From Flavobacterium fluviatile (GTDB lineage Bacteria; Bacteroidota; Bacteroidia; Flavobacteriales; Flavobacteriaceae): a DNA stretch of 64,000 bases. Both the position numbers and the translations under genes were made by a program. How positions within the stretch are numbered: the stretch's first letter is position 1; each line of letters starts with the position of its first letter. The stretch lies in assembly GCF_010645065.1 (NCBI RefSeq), contig NZ_JAADZW010000001.1, positions 186,001 through 250,000 of the forward strand, given 5' to 3'. Shown here piece after piece: positions 8,153-16,278 of the stretch. Under the pieces are notes generated by a model that saw only the letters and a list, made by a program, of their open reading frames with translations, was not told the origin of the DNA and did no database searches.

Positions 8153-11100
8153 TTAGAAAGTTAGTTGAATTCCTGCCGTAATAACTTTAAGCGGAGGCAG
8201 GTAGCCATAGGTTGTGAATTCAGGGTCTCCGTCATCATACTTGGTAAAAGTTAGCAGGTTCTGTCCCTGAACCAGTATAGTACATTGCGTATTGTTGAGG
8301 CTTAGGGGAAGCCTATATGAAAGCGCTATATTTTTAAGCCTTATAAATGAAGCATCTGTTACAGAAGCAGTACTTTGATTAAACAGACTGTTTGCTGTTA
8401 CCGCAGCGCTATTAAAGCCAGCAGTATAAAGCTGGTAGGCAGCAGAATCTCCCTGTGCAGACCAGCTCTCCATCAGCCTGACATGTTTGTTTGACATCGT
8501 ACCGGCAGGGCTCATGGAATAGGCTTTGCTGTCCTTGCTTACAAACTGGAATAGGAAGTCCAATGAAAGACCTTTATAAGCCAGCCTATTTTGAAGACCT
8601 CCATAAAATTTTGGGTTTAGATCCATTATTATCTGCCTATCTTCAGCTGCCGTCAAACGTCCATCCCGATTGAGGTCTTCAAACTGATAAATTCCTGTCT
8701 GGGGATCAACTCCATTAAATTTGTACAAGAGCTGAATATTCAGGGGCTGTCCGATCCTGTACTGCTGGCTGTAGGTTGAGCTCGCAAGGTTAGGAAATGA
8801 AAGGAGTTTGTTTTTTGCAACTGTAAGATTAAAACTGGTGGTCCAGTTAAAATTTCCGCTGTTAAAATTGACAGTCCTAAGGGTAAATTCAAATCCTCTA
8901 TTCTGTACAACCGCATCCAGATTGGCCTGCATGGATGAAAAGCCAGTCGTGCCCGGAAGCGGAATGCCAACCAGTTGATTGGAAGACTTGTTCCGGTACC
9001 ATTCCACTGTCGTGAAAATTCGGTCTTTAAAAAATCCCAATTCAAGCGCCGCTTCCAGTTTCTTATTTGTTTCCCAGCCAAAATTCGCATTAAATAGCCT
9101 GCTTGGCGAAAGGCCTGAAATTCCATTATACAATATTCCATTGACTGAATAAGTATCAAAGAACTGATAATCGCCAATCTGGTCATTTCCGGTAGTTCCA
9201 TAGCTTGCTCTTATTTTTCCAAAACTAAGCCACAGGCTGTTCTGTAGAAATCTTTCGTTTGAAATCACCCATGCCGCCCCGGCCGCCCCGAAGTTTGCAA
9301 ACTGATTGCCCGGCCCAAATCTGCTTGAACCGTCACGTCTCGCGGTAAGGTTTACAATATATTTTTGCTGGTAGTTAAAATTAATCCGTCCGAAAAAAGC
9401 CTGATATTTGTATAGTGTTTCCTCATCCAGAAGCACTCTGATCGTTTTGGCTGCAGCCAAGTTGTAAATTAGGCTGTTGGAGGTAAAGCCTAATCCAAAA
9501 TTGGAGATTTTAGTCCCACGCTGGCTTTGAAATGTAGAAGCCAGAAGAATATCAATTTTCGCACTCTTCAGCTGTTTATTCCAGCTGATCTGTGGTTCTG
9601 CAATCCATGAAGACCTATTCACATCATTTGTGAAAATTGAGGATTGTGAAGGGCCGACATTAAAAGCAGGATTATAGATTGTGGAAGGCACAATCCTCGT
9701 TTCGTTGTTGTCAAGATAAGTAAATCCGAAGTTTCCTTTGACTAAAAGTTCTGGTGTTATTGCATAAGAAAGAACAGCATTTCCTGTCAGGTCGTTAATA
9801 ACAGATTCAGCCTTTGTGTTAAGATTTCTAAGCGGATTCTGCCATGTATTGTTTTCCCAATTAAGATTTCCCTCTGGAGTATAGAGTGCAGGAGCATTAG
9901 GAGGAAGATTTCTGGCGTCACTTGTAAAGTCATAAGAAGGCTGGTCATTATCTTGAGAATTAAATCCGGCGGAGAAGTTGAGCGAAAATTTTTCATCTTC
10001 GGATTTGTGGTTCAGACTGAAATTGCTTCCGCCTTTTTTATATCGGAACTGGCCGGGGAAAACGGTCGTTTCAGTGTGATATGAGCCGTTTAGCAAAAAC
10101 TGTGTATTTGCTGAGCCTCCAGAAACCGAACCCTGCAGATCATTTATCATTGCTGTCCCGCCTATTAGTTCCTTCTGCCAGTTGGTGTACCGGTTTTGAT
10201 CCCATGTTCCATTAATGTCATAATCACTAGCACCGTATGCCGTCTTGCCATCGTTTATAAACGCCTGTCTCCGGACAACTAGGTACTGCTGGGTATTCAT
10301 CAGGTTTAGAAATTTAGTGACCCTTCCGGTTCCAGTGGAAGCAGAAATATTGAATTTTGTTTTTCCGATTTTTCCTTTCTTGGTGGTTATCAGTACCACA
10401 CCGTTTGCACCTCGTGAGCCGTAAATGGATGTTGCGTCAGCATCTTTAAGAACTTCAATGCTTTCGATTGCATCAGGATTGATACTGTTAATTGGACTTG
10501 CAAGAATCGGAAAGGTAGTCCCTGTATAAGAGGAACCAATCGGCTCAGATGAGATTGGCACGCCATCAATTATGTATAGCGGTGAATTAGCATCTGCTCT
10601 AAGACTGTTTTGTCCTCGGATTTTGATATCAAAACCTCCACCAGGCACCCCCGTAGTTTGTGTAATACTTACTCCTGCCATTCTTCCCTGCATCGTAGCT
10701 AAGACATTTGTTACAGGTTGATTTTCTATATCTTTGGAGGTAATCCGGGCAATACTCCCTGTACGGTCACTTTCTTTAACGGAATAATAACCAGCATTTA
10801 CCCGGACCTCTTGTAGTGTAGTTGTGTCGTACTCAAGGTTTATGTCAATTCTAGCTCTGTTATTTACTGGAACATACTTTGTTTTAAATCCTATAAATGA
10901 GACAATCAGTGTATCCTTAGCTAAGGCCTTTATTGTGTACTGTCCATTAAAGTCGCTAATGGATGAATTATTAGTTTTACCCTTTATCGAAATTGTTACG
11001 CCAGGCAGTGGATTTGAGCCATCAGTTACAGTTCCGTGTACCTGATTTTCCTGAAAAAATGTATTATACCGATCTATATTACGGCCAAATGATGATGAAA

Positions 11101-11173
11101 AAGAAAAAAGAAAGCCTATAAATATTAGGCAATAAAATCCCTTTCCATCCTTGAAGAATGAAAAATAATTCAT
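8153..11173 (-). CDS. SusC/RagA-type TonB-dependent outer-membrane transporter
   Basis: A 1006-residue protein with an N-terminal signal segment (about 14-30), a carboxypeptidase-D-like beta-sandwich domain (about 45-120, VHGTVTDG onward), a TonB plug with the SusC hallmark GANGVVLITTKKGK, and a C-terminal 22-strand barrel ending in the typical aromatic ITAGIQLTF. It imports bulky substrates across the outer membrane with energy from TonB. It is the first gene of a three-gene operon with susD and the S9 peptidase. About 490 nt of upstream DNA separate it from a divergent XRE regulator, with structured repeats that may control it. Confidence 0.95.
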   Translation of the reverse strand: MNYFSFFKDGKGFYCLIFIGFLFSFSSSFGRNIDRYNTFFQENQVHGTVTDGSNPLPGVTISIKGKTNNSSISDFNGQYTIKALAKDTLIVSFIGFKTKYVPVNNRARIDINLEYDTTTLQEVRVNAGYYSVKESDRTGSIARITSKDIENQPVTNVLATMQGRMAGVSITQTTGVPGGGFDIKIRGQNSLRADANSPLYIIDGVPISSEPIGSSYTGTTFPILASPINSINPDAIESIEVLKDADATSIYGSRGANGVVLITTKKGKIGKTKFNISASTGTGRVTKFLNLMNTQQYLVVRRQAFINDGKTAYGASDYDINGTWDQNRYTNWQKELIGGTAMINDLQGSVSGGSANTQFLLNGSYHTETTVFPGQFRYKKGGSNFSLNHKSEDEKFSLNFSAGFNSQDNDQPSYDFTSDARNLPPNAPALYTPEGNLNWENNTWQNPLRNLNTKAESVINDLTGNAVLSYAITPELLVKGNFGFTYLDNNETRIVPSTIYNPAFNVGPSQSSIFTNDVNRSSWIAEPQISWNKQLKSAKIDILLASTFQSQRGTKISNFGLGFTSNSLIYNLAAAKTIRVLLDEETLYKYQAFFGRINFNYQQKYIVNLTARRDGSSRFGPGNQFANFGAAGAAWVISNERFLQNSLWLSFGKIRASYGTTGNDQIGDYQFFDTYSVNGILYNGISGLSPSRLFNANFGWETNKKLEAALELGFFKDRIFTTVEWYRNKSSNQLVGIPLPGTTGFSSMQANLDAVVQNRGFEFTLRTVNFNSGNFNWTTSFNLTVAKNKLLSFPNLASSTYSQQYRIGQPLNIQLLYKFNGVDPQTGIYQFEDLNRDGRLTAAEDRQIIMDLNPKFYGGLQNRLAYKGLSLDFLFQFVSKDSKAYSMSPAGTMSNKHVRLMESWSAQGDSAAYQLYTAGFNSAAVTANSLFNQSTASVTDASFIRLKNIALSYRLPLSLNNTQCTILVQGQNLLTFTKYDDGDPEFTTYGYLPPLKVITAGIQLTF

Positions 11174-11410
11174 AATATTGGTTTTGGTTAGTTAAATTGA
11201 TTTTGATTAGCTAAGGTCCTCTTCGCTAGTTTGGTCGCTGCCGTTGAGGGCCAATTTTATACTTAATTTTTAAGCAAATTTGATTTTAATTCACAGGCAT
11301 TTTTTTTTGGTTAGTATACAGTTACTAATGCGATAGAAAAATAATGAAGGATTTGCGATGAATAGGAAAGAGGAGTTAAAGTAAAAAGGCGTAGAACTCA
11401 GCTTAAACGA

Positions 11411-11514
11411 TTCAGAGGTACTGGTATACCTTACGCACGAATAAGTGAGCCCACGCCTATGACGTGAGCATCTTACTTATCATCTCGTGCGTTAAAAATT
11501 ACCAGTTTTCTGAA
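11411..11514. repeat. 104-nt nested inverted repeat, structured DNA or RNA
   Basis: Successive arms pair in order: TTCAGA (11411-11416) with TCTGAA (11509-11514); ACTGGTA (11420-11426) with TACCAGT (11500-11506); ACGCACGA (11433-11440) with TCGTGCGT (11485-11492); ATAAGT (11441-11446) with ACTTAT (11475-11480); and ACG (11453-11455) with CGT (11462-11464) near the tip. Every listed arm is a perfect match, and short internal loops separate them. There is no T-run after it, so it is not a plain terminator. It could be a structured RNA leader, a recombination site or a mobile-repeat remnant. Confidence 0.6.
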
Positions 11515-11610
11515 ACGAGATTCAAAGCGAATGCTTCAAATATTTTAATTGAAGAGTCGCAAAATTACATTTTTGAATGTATTATTTGTGACAAATATAA
11601 CAAAATATTC

Positions 11611-11636
11611 TATTCGATACAAATTTGTATCGAATA
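11611..11636. promoter_or_regulatory. 26-bp perfect palindrome, candidate operator of the XRE regulator
   Basis: The half-site TATTCGATACAAA (11611-11623) is followed directly by its exact reverse complement (11624-11636). It ends 29 nt before the start codon of the XRE gene, a position that fits autoregulation. XRE proteins bind such dyads as dimers. Function is inferred from position. Confidence 0.65.
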
Positions 11637-11665
11637 AATTAATCTTTTTTCTCAATTTTTACTAA

Positions 11666-12049
11666 ATGGAAACAACAAGTGAAATAGAGTTAAATTTAAT
11701 TAATCTGCAGATTGGATGTATGCTTCGATTGGGTAGATTAAAACAAAATTTTTCTCAACATACACTTGGACTCAAAATAGACTACAGTTCAACGATGATC
11801 GGAAGAGTTGAGCGTGCTGAAAGTATTAGTGGATGGGATAAGATTTATACGATAAGTCGTTACTTAAAAATAGACTTTAAATCTTTATTTGTCTTAAAAA
11901 GTTTGGAATCGCTAATAGTGATTGTTGAAGAATCGTTTAACTTAGAGGCTAAATTAACACAGGAAAAAATTGATTACTATAATATTCTAAAAAAGACTTT
12001 AAGAATTCAATTTGATTTGCTTGAAAAGGAACGTCAGACCAATAAATAA
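11666..12049 (+). CDS. XRE-family helix-turn-helix regulator
   Basis: A 127-residue protein with an XRE/Cro-type helix-turn-helix at about residues 14-68: RLGRLKQNFSQHTLG, then STMIGRVERAES as the recognition helix region and ISRYLKIDFKSLF as the last helix. The C-terminal half is helical and probably dimerises. It has no membrane or ligand domain. A 26-bp perfect palindrome precedes the start and a terminator follows the stop, so it is a single-gene unit. Divergent orientation to the susC operon suggests it may control that operon as well as itself. The first ATG of the frame is used. Confidence 0.85.
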   Translation: METTSEIELNLINLQIGCMLRLGRLKQNFSQHTLGLKIDYSSTMIGRVERAESISGWDKIYTISRYLKIDFKSLFVLKSLESLIVIVEESFNLEAKLTQEKIDYYNILKKTLRIQFDLLEKERQTNK

Positions 12050-12077
12050 AAAAGCCTTCATTTCTGAAAGGCTTTTT
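12049..12077 (+). terminator. Terminator between XRE gene and convergent histone H1-like gene
   Basis: Arms AAAAAGCCTT (12049-12058) and AAGGCTTTTT (12068-12077) pair perfectly over 10 bp with a 9-nt loop and symmetric A/T flanks, so it can serve both convergent genes. Confidence 0.85.
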
Positions 12078-12094
12078 AATTGAGTTTGTAGCGA

Positions 12095-12271
12095 TTATTT
12101 TTTAGATTCCTCAATAGAAACTTTTCTAAACTCTTTTAAAAGTTTTTCAATTTCCAAAGAAGATTTACGAGCTCGAGCTCCAGCAGCTTTAACTCCTTTT
12201 TCCGATAGAGAATCAGATTCAGTTTTGAATGTTTCAATCTCTGCATTAATCTTTGCGATTAGATCTTTCAT
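12095..12271 (-). CDS. Histone H1-like small DNA-binding protein
   Basis: A 58-residue frame from ATG at 12271 to TAA at 12095-12097. The sequence begins MKDLIAKINAEIETF and contains GVKAAGARARKSS, closely resembling the short bacterial histone H1-like (Hc1-type, PF07432) proteins that occur widely in Bacteroidota. These bind DNA non-specifically and may act in nucleoid compaction. It is rich in Lys, Ala, Glu and Ser. It ends close to the bidirectional terminator at 12049-12077, which supports its being a real gene. Chromosomal paralogues are usual; a copy inside a mobile element could act as a silencer or stealth factor, which is speculation. Confidence 0.8.
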   Translation of the reverse strand: MKDLIAKINAEIETFKTESDSLSEKGVKAAGARARKSSLEIEKLLKEFRKVSIEESKK

Positions 12272-12340
12272 ATTGTCTTTTTTTTTAATTACGGCAGCAA
12301 ATGTAAAAGTTACAGATTAAAACGAGTTCAAAAAAATGAA

Positions 12341-14038
12341 TTATTTGCTTATTTGCTCGATAAAAAAATTAACTGGCATTTGGGTCTTTTGCCTGAACGC
12401 AAGAGCAAATTGCTGCGTACTGCTGAAACCAGCCATTTCTGCTAAAGCTGAATTAGTATATTTTCTTGCCATTCTATCATTCTTTAGTAATTCTATTGTA
12501 TAATCTATTTTTAGGTCATTAATATATTCTACGAAACGTTTTCCTTTGTAATGTGAAATCACCTTGTAGAGATATTTTGAGTTGGTATTTAGCATTGAAG
12601 CGACCAAATTGAGGCGAAGATCTTTTCCTAGAAACTTTTTAGAATCTTCAAAATTCTGTAATGCATTTAAAATACAAGTAATCGTCTCGAAGGGTATATC
12701 AAGTATTACTCCTTTCTCTTTTGTCGATTCTTTTGTATCTTGAGGTTTGGTGTTTAATTCAAGTATAAGTTCATCAAATTTCTTTTTATAAAACTTTTTA
12801 TTCTTTTGATGCCTGTAGTTAAGATAAAAAGATACAGTAAAAAGTACCAGTATAACCAACGCAAAAATTAAGTCATAATGCTTTTCCTTTGCAAGTTCTT
12901 TATGAATCTGCTTATTTTCAGTTTGAATTTTTTCTTTCTCAATTATTAGTTCTTTGGTATCATAGCTCTTATGTATTTTAGTCACAAGATATTTGTACGT
13001 ATTATTTAATATTGTATCTGCTCGGAGTAGCTGGTCGATGTAGTACAATTGCTTATTGAGATCTTTTTTATTTTTGTAATAACTAATTAAAAGCTCGTAT
13101 GCCTCACGAAGATCAGGTCTTATATAGTTTTTGTCTTGAAAAACCGAATCAACTTTTACTAAATAGGGAAGGGCTCTCTCTTTATTTTTTACTGCCCAAA
13201 AACTCTTACCGATATAAAAGTAACCTACTGTTTCATTAGCAAAATCTCTATTGTCTTTTACTTTTCCAATAACTGATTCTATTTTTGACACTGCTAGATG
13301 ATAATTCTTTTTGAAATATTCATTAATTCCATCCGAATGAATAAAATAGATCTCCATGTCAGGAATTCCCATAGATTTGCCTTCCCTAATACCCTTTCTA
13401 TTAATATTAGAACACAGTCCGTAATTTCCAATTCTGTTGTAGCACACTCCAATTGAATGAAGTGTGTTGAGATAAGCTGTGGTATTTTCAATTTTGAAGT
13501 AGATTAAGCAATCATTAAATAATGAAATGGCTTCGTCATAAAACCCAAGATAGTATTTGATTTGAGCCATATGATATTTTACCTTATTGATAAGATATTT
13601 ATCATCTGAACCAGAAATATAGCTATTTGCCTTAATGTAATACTGGAAAGCATTCTCATAATCTTTACGACCATAATACACTATTCCTTTTGAGAGATAT
13701 GATGAACCAAGGAGAGTATTGTCAGCTGATCTTTTAGCACTGTAAATCATGCTATCTGCGTAGATTAGGCGCAATTTTTCAGGAGAATGATGAAGGATAT
13801 TTTGGTATGCGTAAATTATCTGTTTCCAGTTTTTTTCTCTTTTAGCTTTATGTAGATAACTGAAGAGATATACAGACGCTTTCGAACTGTCTTCTCGATA
13901 CTTATACAATTGATCGTCAAGGTAAGTATAAGTTTTATATTTTAATGAATCAGTTGATTTTAATTCTCTTTTCTGTGCAAAACCGAATTCAGAATAAAAA
14001 ACACAAAACAGCATTACAAATATTAAATTTTGTCTCAT
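12341..14038 (-). CDS. TPR-containing membrane-bound AraC-type regulator
   Basis: From ATG at 14038 the protein has 565 residues; an upstream in-frame ATG at 14101 would add 21. I prefer the inner start because it places the signal segment (MRQNLIFVMLFCVFY, ending near AQKRE) at the N-terminus. TPR-like helical repeats fill about residues 60-360, a single membrane helix lies near 388-405 (LIFALVILVLFTVSFYLNY), a charged coiled linker follows, and an AraC-type DNA-binding domain closes the protein (LRLNLVASML, then FVEYINDLKIDYTIELL and AEMAGFSSTQQFALAFRQK). The layout puts a periplasmic TPR sensor on one side of the membrane and a DNA-binding domain on the other. Signal and targets are unknown; the SusCD/peptidase operon is a candidate. 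Confidence 0.85.
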   Translation of the reverse strand: MRQNLIFVMLFCVFYSEFGFAQKRELKSTDSLKYKTYTYLDDQLYKYREDSSKASVYLFSYLHKAKREKNWKQIIYAYQNILHHSPEKLRLIYADSMIYSAKRSADNTLLGSSYLSKGIVYYGRKDYENAFQYYIKANSYISGSDDKYLINKVKYHMAQIKYYLGFYDEAISLFNDCLIYFKIENTTAYLNTLHSIGVCYNRIGNYGLCSNINRKGIREGKSMGIPDMEIYFIHSDGINEYFKKNYHLAVSKIESVIGKVKDNRDFANETVGYFYIGKSFWAVKNKERALPYLVKVDSVFQDKNYIRPDLREAYELLISYYKNKKDLNKQLYYIDQLLRADTILNNTYKYLVTKIHKSYDTKELIIEKEKIQTENKQIHKELAKEKHYDLIFALVILVLFTVSFYLNYRHQKNKKFYKKKFDELILELNTKPQDTKESTKEKGVILDIPFETITCILNALQNFEDSKKFLGKDLRLNLVASMLNTNSKYLYKVISHYKGKRFVEYINDLKIDYTIELLKNDRMARKYTNSALAEMAGFSSTQQFALAFRQKTQMPVNFFIEQISK

Positions 14039-14101
14039 ACGGGCGATATTTTTTAGAGATATTTCATTGTGATTTAATGAATCCTGAAGAAAATTTGCCA
14101 C

Positions 14102-14374
14102 TGCAGGATTATCTTTCTAAAGCCATTTGTAAAAATAGGTTAAATAGTTGAATGTTAAGGAATTGTTATGTTAAAATGAGGTGTGGATTTCCATGAAATC
14201 CATAGTGTAATTTCATGGAAATCCATATACAATGGCTTGCGCAAGGCTTTTTTACGAAATAGATTTGCTCCGAATTCAAAGGCAAAAATGTTCAGCAAGG
14301 TGCTGAATTAAAGTTCTGCCAATCCGGATGAAATGGACTGGGGTAATTCCCGCTCACCGTCAAACTATTGAGAA
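14102..14374. other. Intergenic region with operator-like dyad
   Basis: Gap of about 270 nt between the divergent TPR-AraC gene and the lipoprotein at 14375. It holds the 15-bp inverted repeat at 14185-14224 and a small palindrome CTTGCGCAAG followed by GC and six T residues near 14234-14251. No gene is seen. Confidence 0.5.
14185..14224. promoter_or_regulatory. Perfect 15-bp inverted repeat, candidate operator
   Basis: Arms GGATTTCCATGAAAT (14185-14199) and ATTTCATGGAAATCC (14210-14224) match perfectly with a 10-nt spacer. The left arm region is itself part of a smaller dyad (TGGATTT, ccatg, AAATCCA). It lies between the divergent TPR-AraC gene and a lipoprotein gene, where a dimeric regulator could control both. 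Confidence 0.55.
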
Positions 14375-15064
14375 ATGAAAAGTTTTTTATTAATGAGCAT
14401 GACCGCTTTTTTGGTATTTTCATGTTCAGCTGACCAAGATTATAATTCTGAAATTGTGAACACTGTGGTTCCAAATGCAAATGAAAAAGGAATAAATGCT
14501 TTTAATAAGTTTAATCCTTTTGAACAGACAGGTATTAATTTTTACAATGACCTTGACTTCTATGTTTCTAAATATGGATATCCAAGCTCTAATGAGCACT
14601 TAATTGATCAAGTATTCTTTTTGCTGGCTAAACGCGGAGGTAGTAAAATGACAGGTAAAAGCGTCATTACTATAACACCAGAATTGATATCATTGATTTT
14701 ATCAGATCCTGAAGGAAAACTTGTAGAAATTATTAGTGAATCCGATTTGAGTATAGCTGTAAAAACAAATTTAAATGAATTTGTTGCGGATTTAATTAGT
14801 AGAACGCAGGATGATTATGACGAGGTATATGAACACATCGTATCATATGAGGCAGCTGTTGTGGTTGATTCAATTTTGGAAGAAGATGAAAAAGATACAA
14901 TTTTAAAAGTTTCATCAATTTCAAGATACTCCTTATATGCCGAGGCTAGACAACGTGATCCTGATTGGAAGACATCAGTGACAAACAGGCCGTCAGTTCC
15001 CTTCCTGAAAGAGAACCAAATGACATATATTAACCTGGCGGTTCTTTTAAACGCAATCAAGTAA
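14375..15064 (+). CDS. Lipoprotein of unknown function
   Basis: A 229-residue protein with a lipoprotein signal peptide (MKSFLLMSMTAFLVFSC, lipid-modified Cys17). The mature part is acidic and largely helical, with no domain I recognise. It is the first gene of a short plus-strand run including the small membrane protein at 15095 and the AraC gene at 15358. Its divergent placement opposite the membrane-bound AraC regulator suggests shared control. The role is unknown; secreted substrate, surface binding protein or immunity-type protein are open options. Confidence 0.7.
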   Translation: MKSFLLMSMTAFLVFSCSADQDYNSEIVNTVVPNANEKGINAFNKFNPFEQTGINFYNDLDFYVSKYGYPSSNEHLIDQVFFLLAKRGGSKMTGKSVITITPELISLILSDPEGKLVEIISESDLSIAVKTNLNEFVADLISRTQDDYDEVYEHIVSYEAAVVVDSILEEDEKDTILKVSSISRYSLYAEARQRDPDWKTSVTNRPSVPFLKENQMTYINLAVLLNAIK

Positions 15065-15094
15065 AATTGAATAGATTATTAAAATCCTATTAGA

Positions 15095-15319
15095 ATGAAA
15101 CTGCGAAGCATTTTATTTCCACTCTTGATTTTAGTAAATCTTATAGGTCTCTTTTTCATCATAGGTCTTTTTACCTATGATGAGATGGAAGCCGAAAATC
15201 ATAATGTATTAAGTTTATGGAACAACCTTAGAATTTCTGCATATGTTCTATATATAATTACTCTTTCCAATCTTTATTTCTTTTTTTTTCTCATAATTAG
15301 AAGGAAATTTAAAGATTAA
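15095..15319 (+). CDS. Small two-helix membrane protein
   Basis: A 74-residue protein with two hydrophobic helices (about residues 4-25 and 47-67) and a basic C-terminus (RRKFKD), so it is probably an inner-membrane protein with both ends in the cytoplasm. It lies 30 nt after the lipoprotein gene and 38 nt before the AraC gene, consistent with one transcript. No family is recognised. Similar tiny proteins often escape annotation, but the codon pattern and spacing make it plausible. Confidence 0.6.
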   Translation: MKLRSILFPLLILVNLIGLFFIIGLFTYDEMEAENHNVLSLWNNLRISAYVLYIITLSNLYFFFFLIIRRKFKD

Positions 15320-15357
15320 AAACTTGAATACATCTTAAAAATGATAAAATTAGGATA

Positions 15358-16245
15358 ATGTTAAAGAATTTAATCAACACGAAACTGCAAAACCTTCCTA
15401 TTGAAGGATTCGATATTCACCTTATTAAAAAATATGAAAAAGTCACTAATAGTGTAGATGAATTTAAGTCTGAAAATTTAGCCTTTTTGCTAATAAGATC
15501 AGGAGGATTTAAATTAAAACTTGAAGACGTTATTCAAGATTTGTCGGCACGCGATTTAATTATAATTCCTAAAGACTCAGATTGTAATATTCTTGAAATT
15601 CACGATAAACTGCAGATTTATCTAGTTACATTCTCTTCAGAGTTTACGGTTAAAAACTGTCTCAAAAAAGAGCTAATCGACTCGTTTTACTTTTTTATAA
15701 GGAAAGAAACAATGAAAGCATCACTGAATGAAAACGAATATTCAGTTTTGTCTCTTATTTATAGGCTTGTATATTATGTAAATGTGAATGCACATAGAGA
15801 GGGATATGAAAGTGAGCTACACCGTATAAGTTTAAATTTATTCCTTTATGAACTTAAAGTTATTTATACGAAGTATGTTGGGAATTCGATGCCTAAGTTC
15901 ACTAGAAAGGAAAATATTGTTATGGAGTTTTTGACAATATTGTCAATTCACTATAAAAAACAGCATCACGTTCAATTTTATGCAGGAGCTCTTTTTATCA
16001 CTCCAATTTATTTAAACAGAGTGGTAAAAGAAATTACCGGCAAAAGCGTCAAACTATTAATTATAGAGGCACTTATAAGCGAGGCTAAGATTCTTCTGGA
16101 AGATGGTCAGCTGAGTTTGGTAGAAATATCAGAAGAACTGGGATTCGAAAGTCTGTCAATTTTTAGGATATTTTTTAAAAAGTACACTTCTTTATCGCTT
16201 TCTGATTATCGATCTAATTCTTTTGAAAAATTCAAAGGCAGCTAG
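15358..16245 (+). CDS. AraC-family transcriptional regulator
   Basis: A 295-residue protein with an N-terminal cupin-like ligand region (about residues 10-110) and a C-terminal AraC DNA-binding domain (about 185-290). Visible hallmarks are YAGALFITPIYLNRVVKEITG in the first helix-turn-helix and LSLVEISEELGFESLSIF followed by FFKKYTSLSLSDYR in the second. It differs from the TPR-AraC protein in lacking membrane segments, so it reads a cytoplasmic signal. Directly upstream of the RteC-like gene (33-nt gap), it probably takes part in controlling element transfer or the cargo; targets are unknown. Confidence 0.88.
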   Translation: MLKNLINTKLQNLPIEGFDIHLIKKYEKVTNSVDEFKSENLAFLLIRSGGFKLKLEDVIQDLSARDLIIIPKDSDCNILEIHDKLQIYLVTFSSEFTVKNCLKKELIDSFYFFIRKETMKASLNENEYSVLSLIYRLVYYVNVNAHREGYESELHRISLNLFLYELKVIYTKYVGNSMPKFTRKENIVMEFLTILSIHYKKQHHVQFYAGALFITPIYLNRVVKEITGKSVKLLIIEALISEAKILLEDGQLSLVEISEELGFESLSIFRIFFKKYTSLSLSDYRSNSFEKFKGS

Positions 16246-16278
16246 TGGTTGATGTAATTATCGAAAAAAAACTATACT

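Larger units (their letters stand above)
11174..11665. other. Divergent regulatory intergenic region
   Basis: A gap of 492 nt between the divergent susC and XRE genes. It contains a nested inverted repeat at 11411-11514 and a 26-bp perfect palindrome at 11611-11636, annotated separately. No coding frame is convincing. The susC-proximal 150 nt is AT-rich and probably carries its promoter, but I could not fit the Bacteroidota -33/-7 pattern exactly. Confidence 0.6.

Noticed and set aside
11411..11514. Integron attC site
   Set aside because: Folded form is similar, but no RYYYAAC-type core sites and no integron integrase or cassette array were seen.
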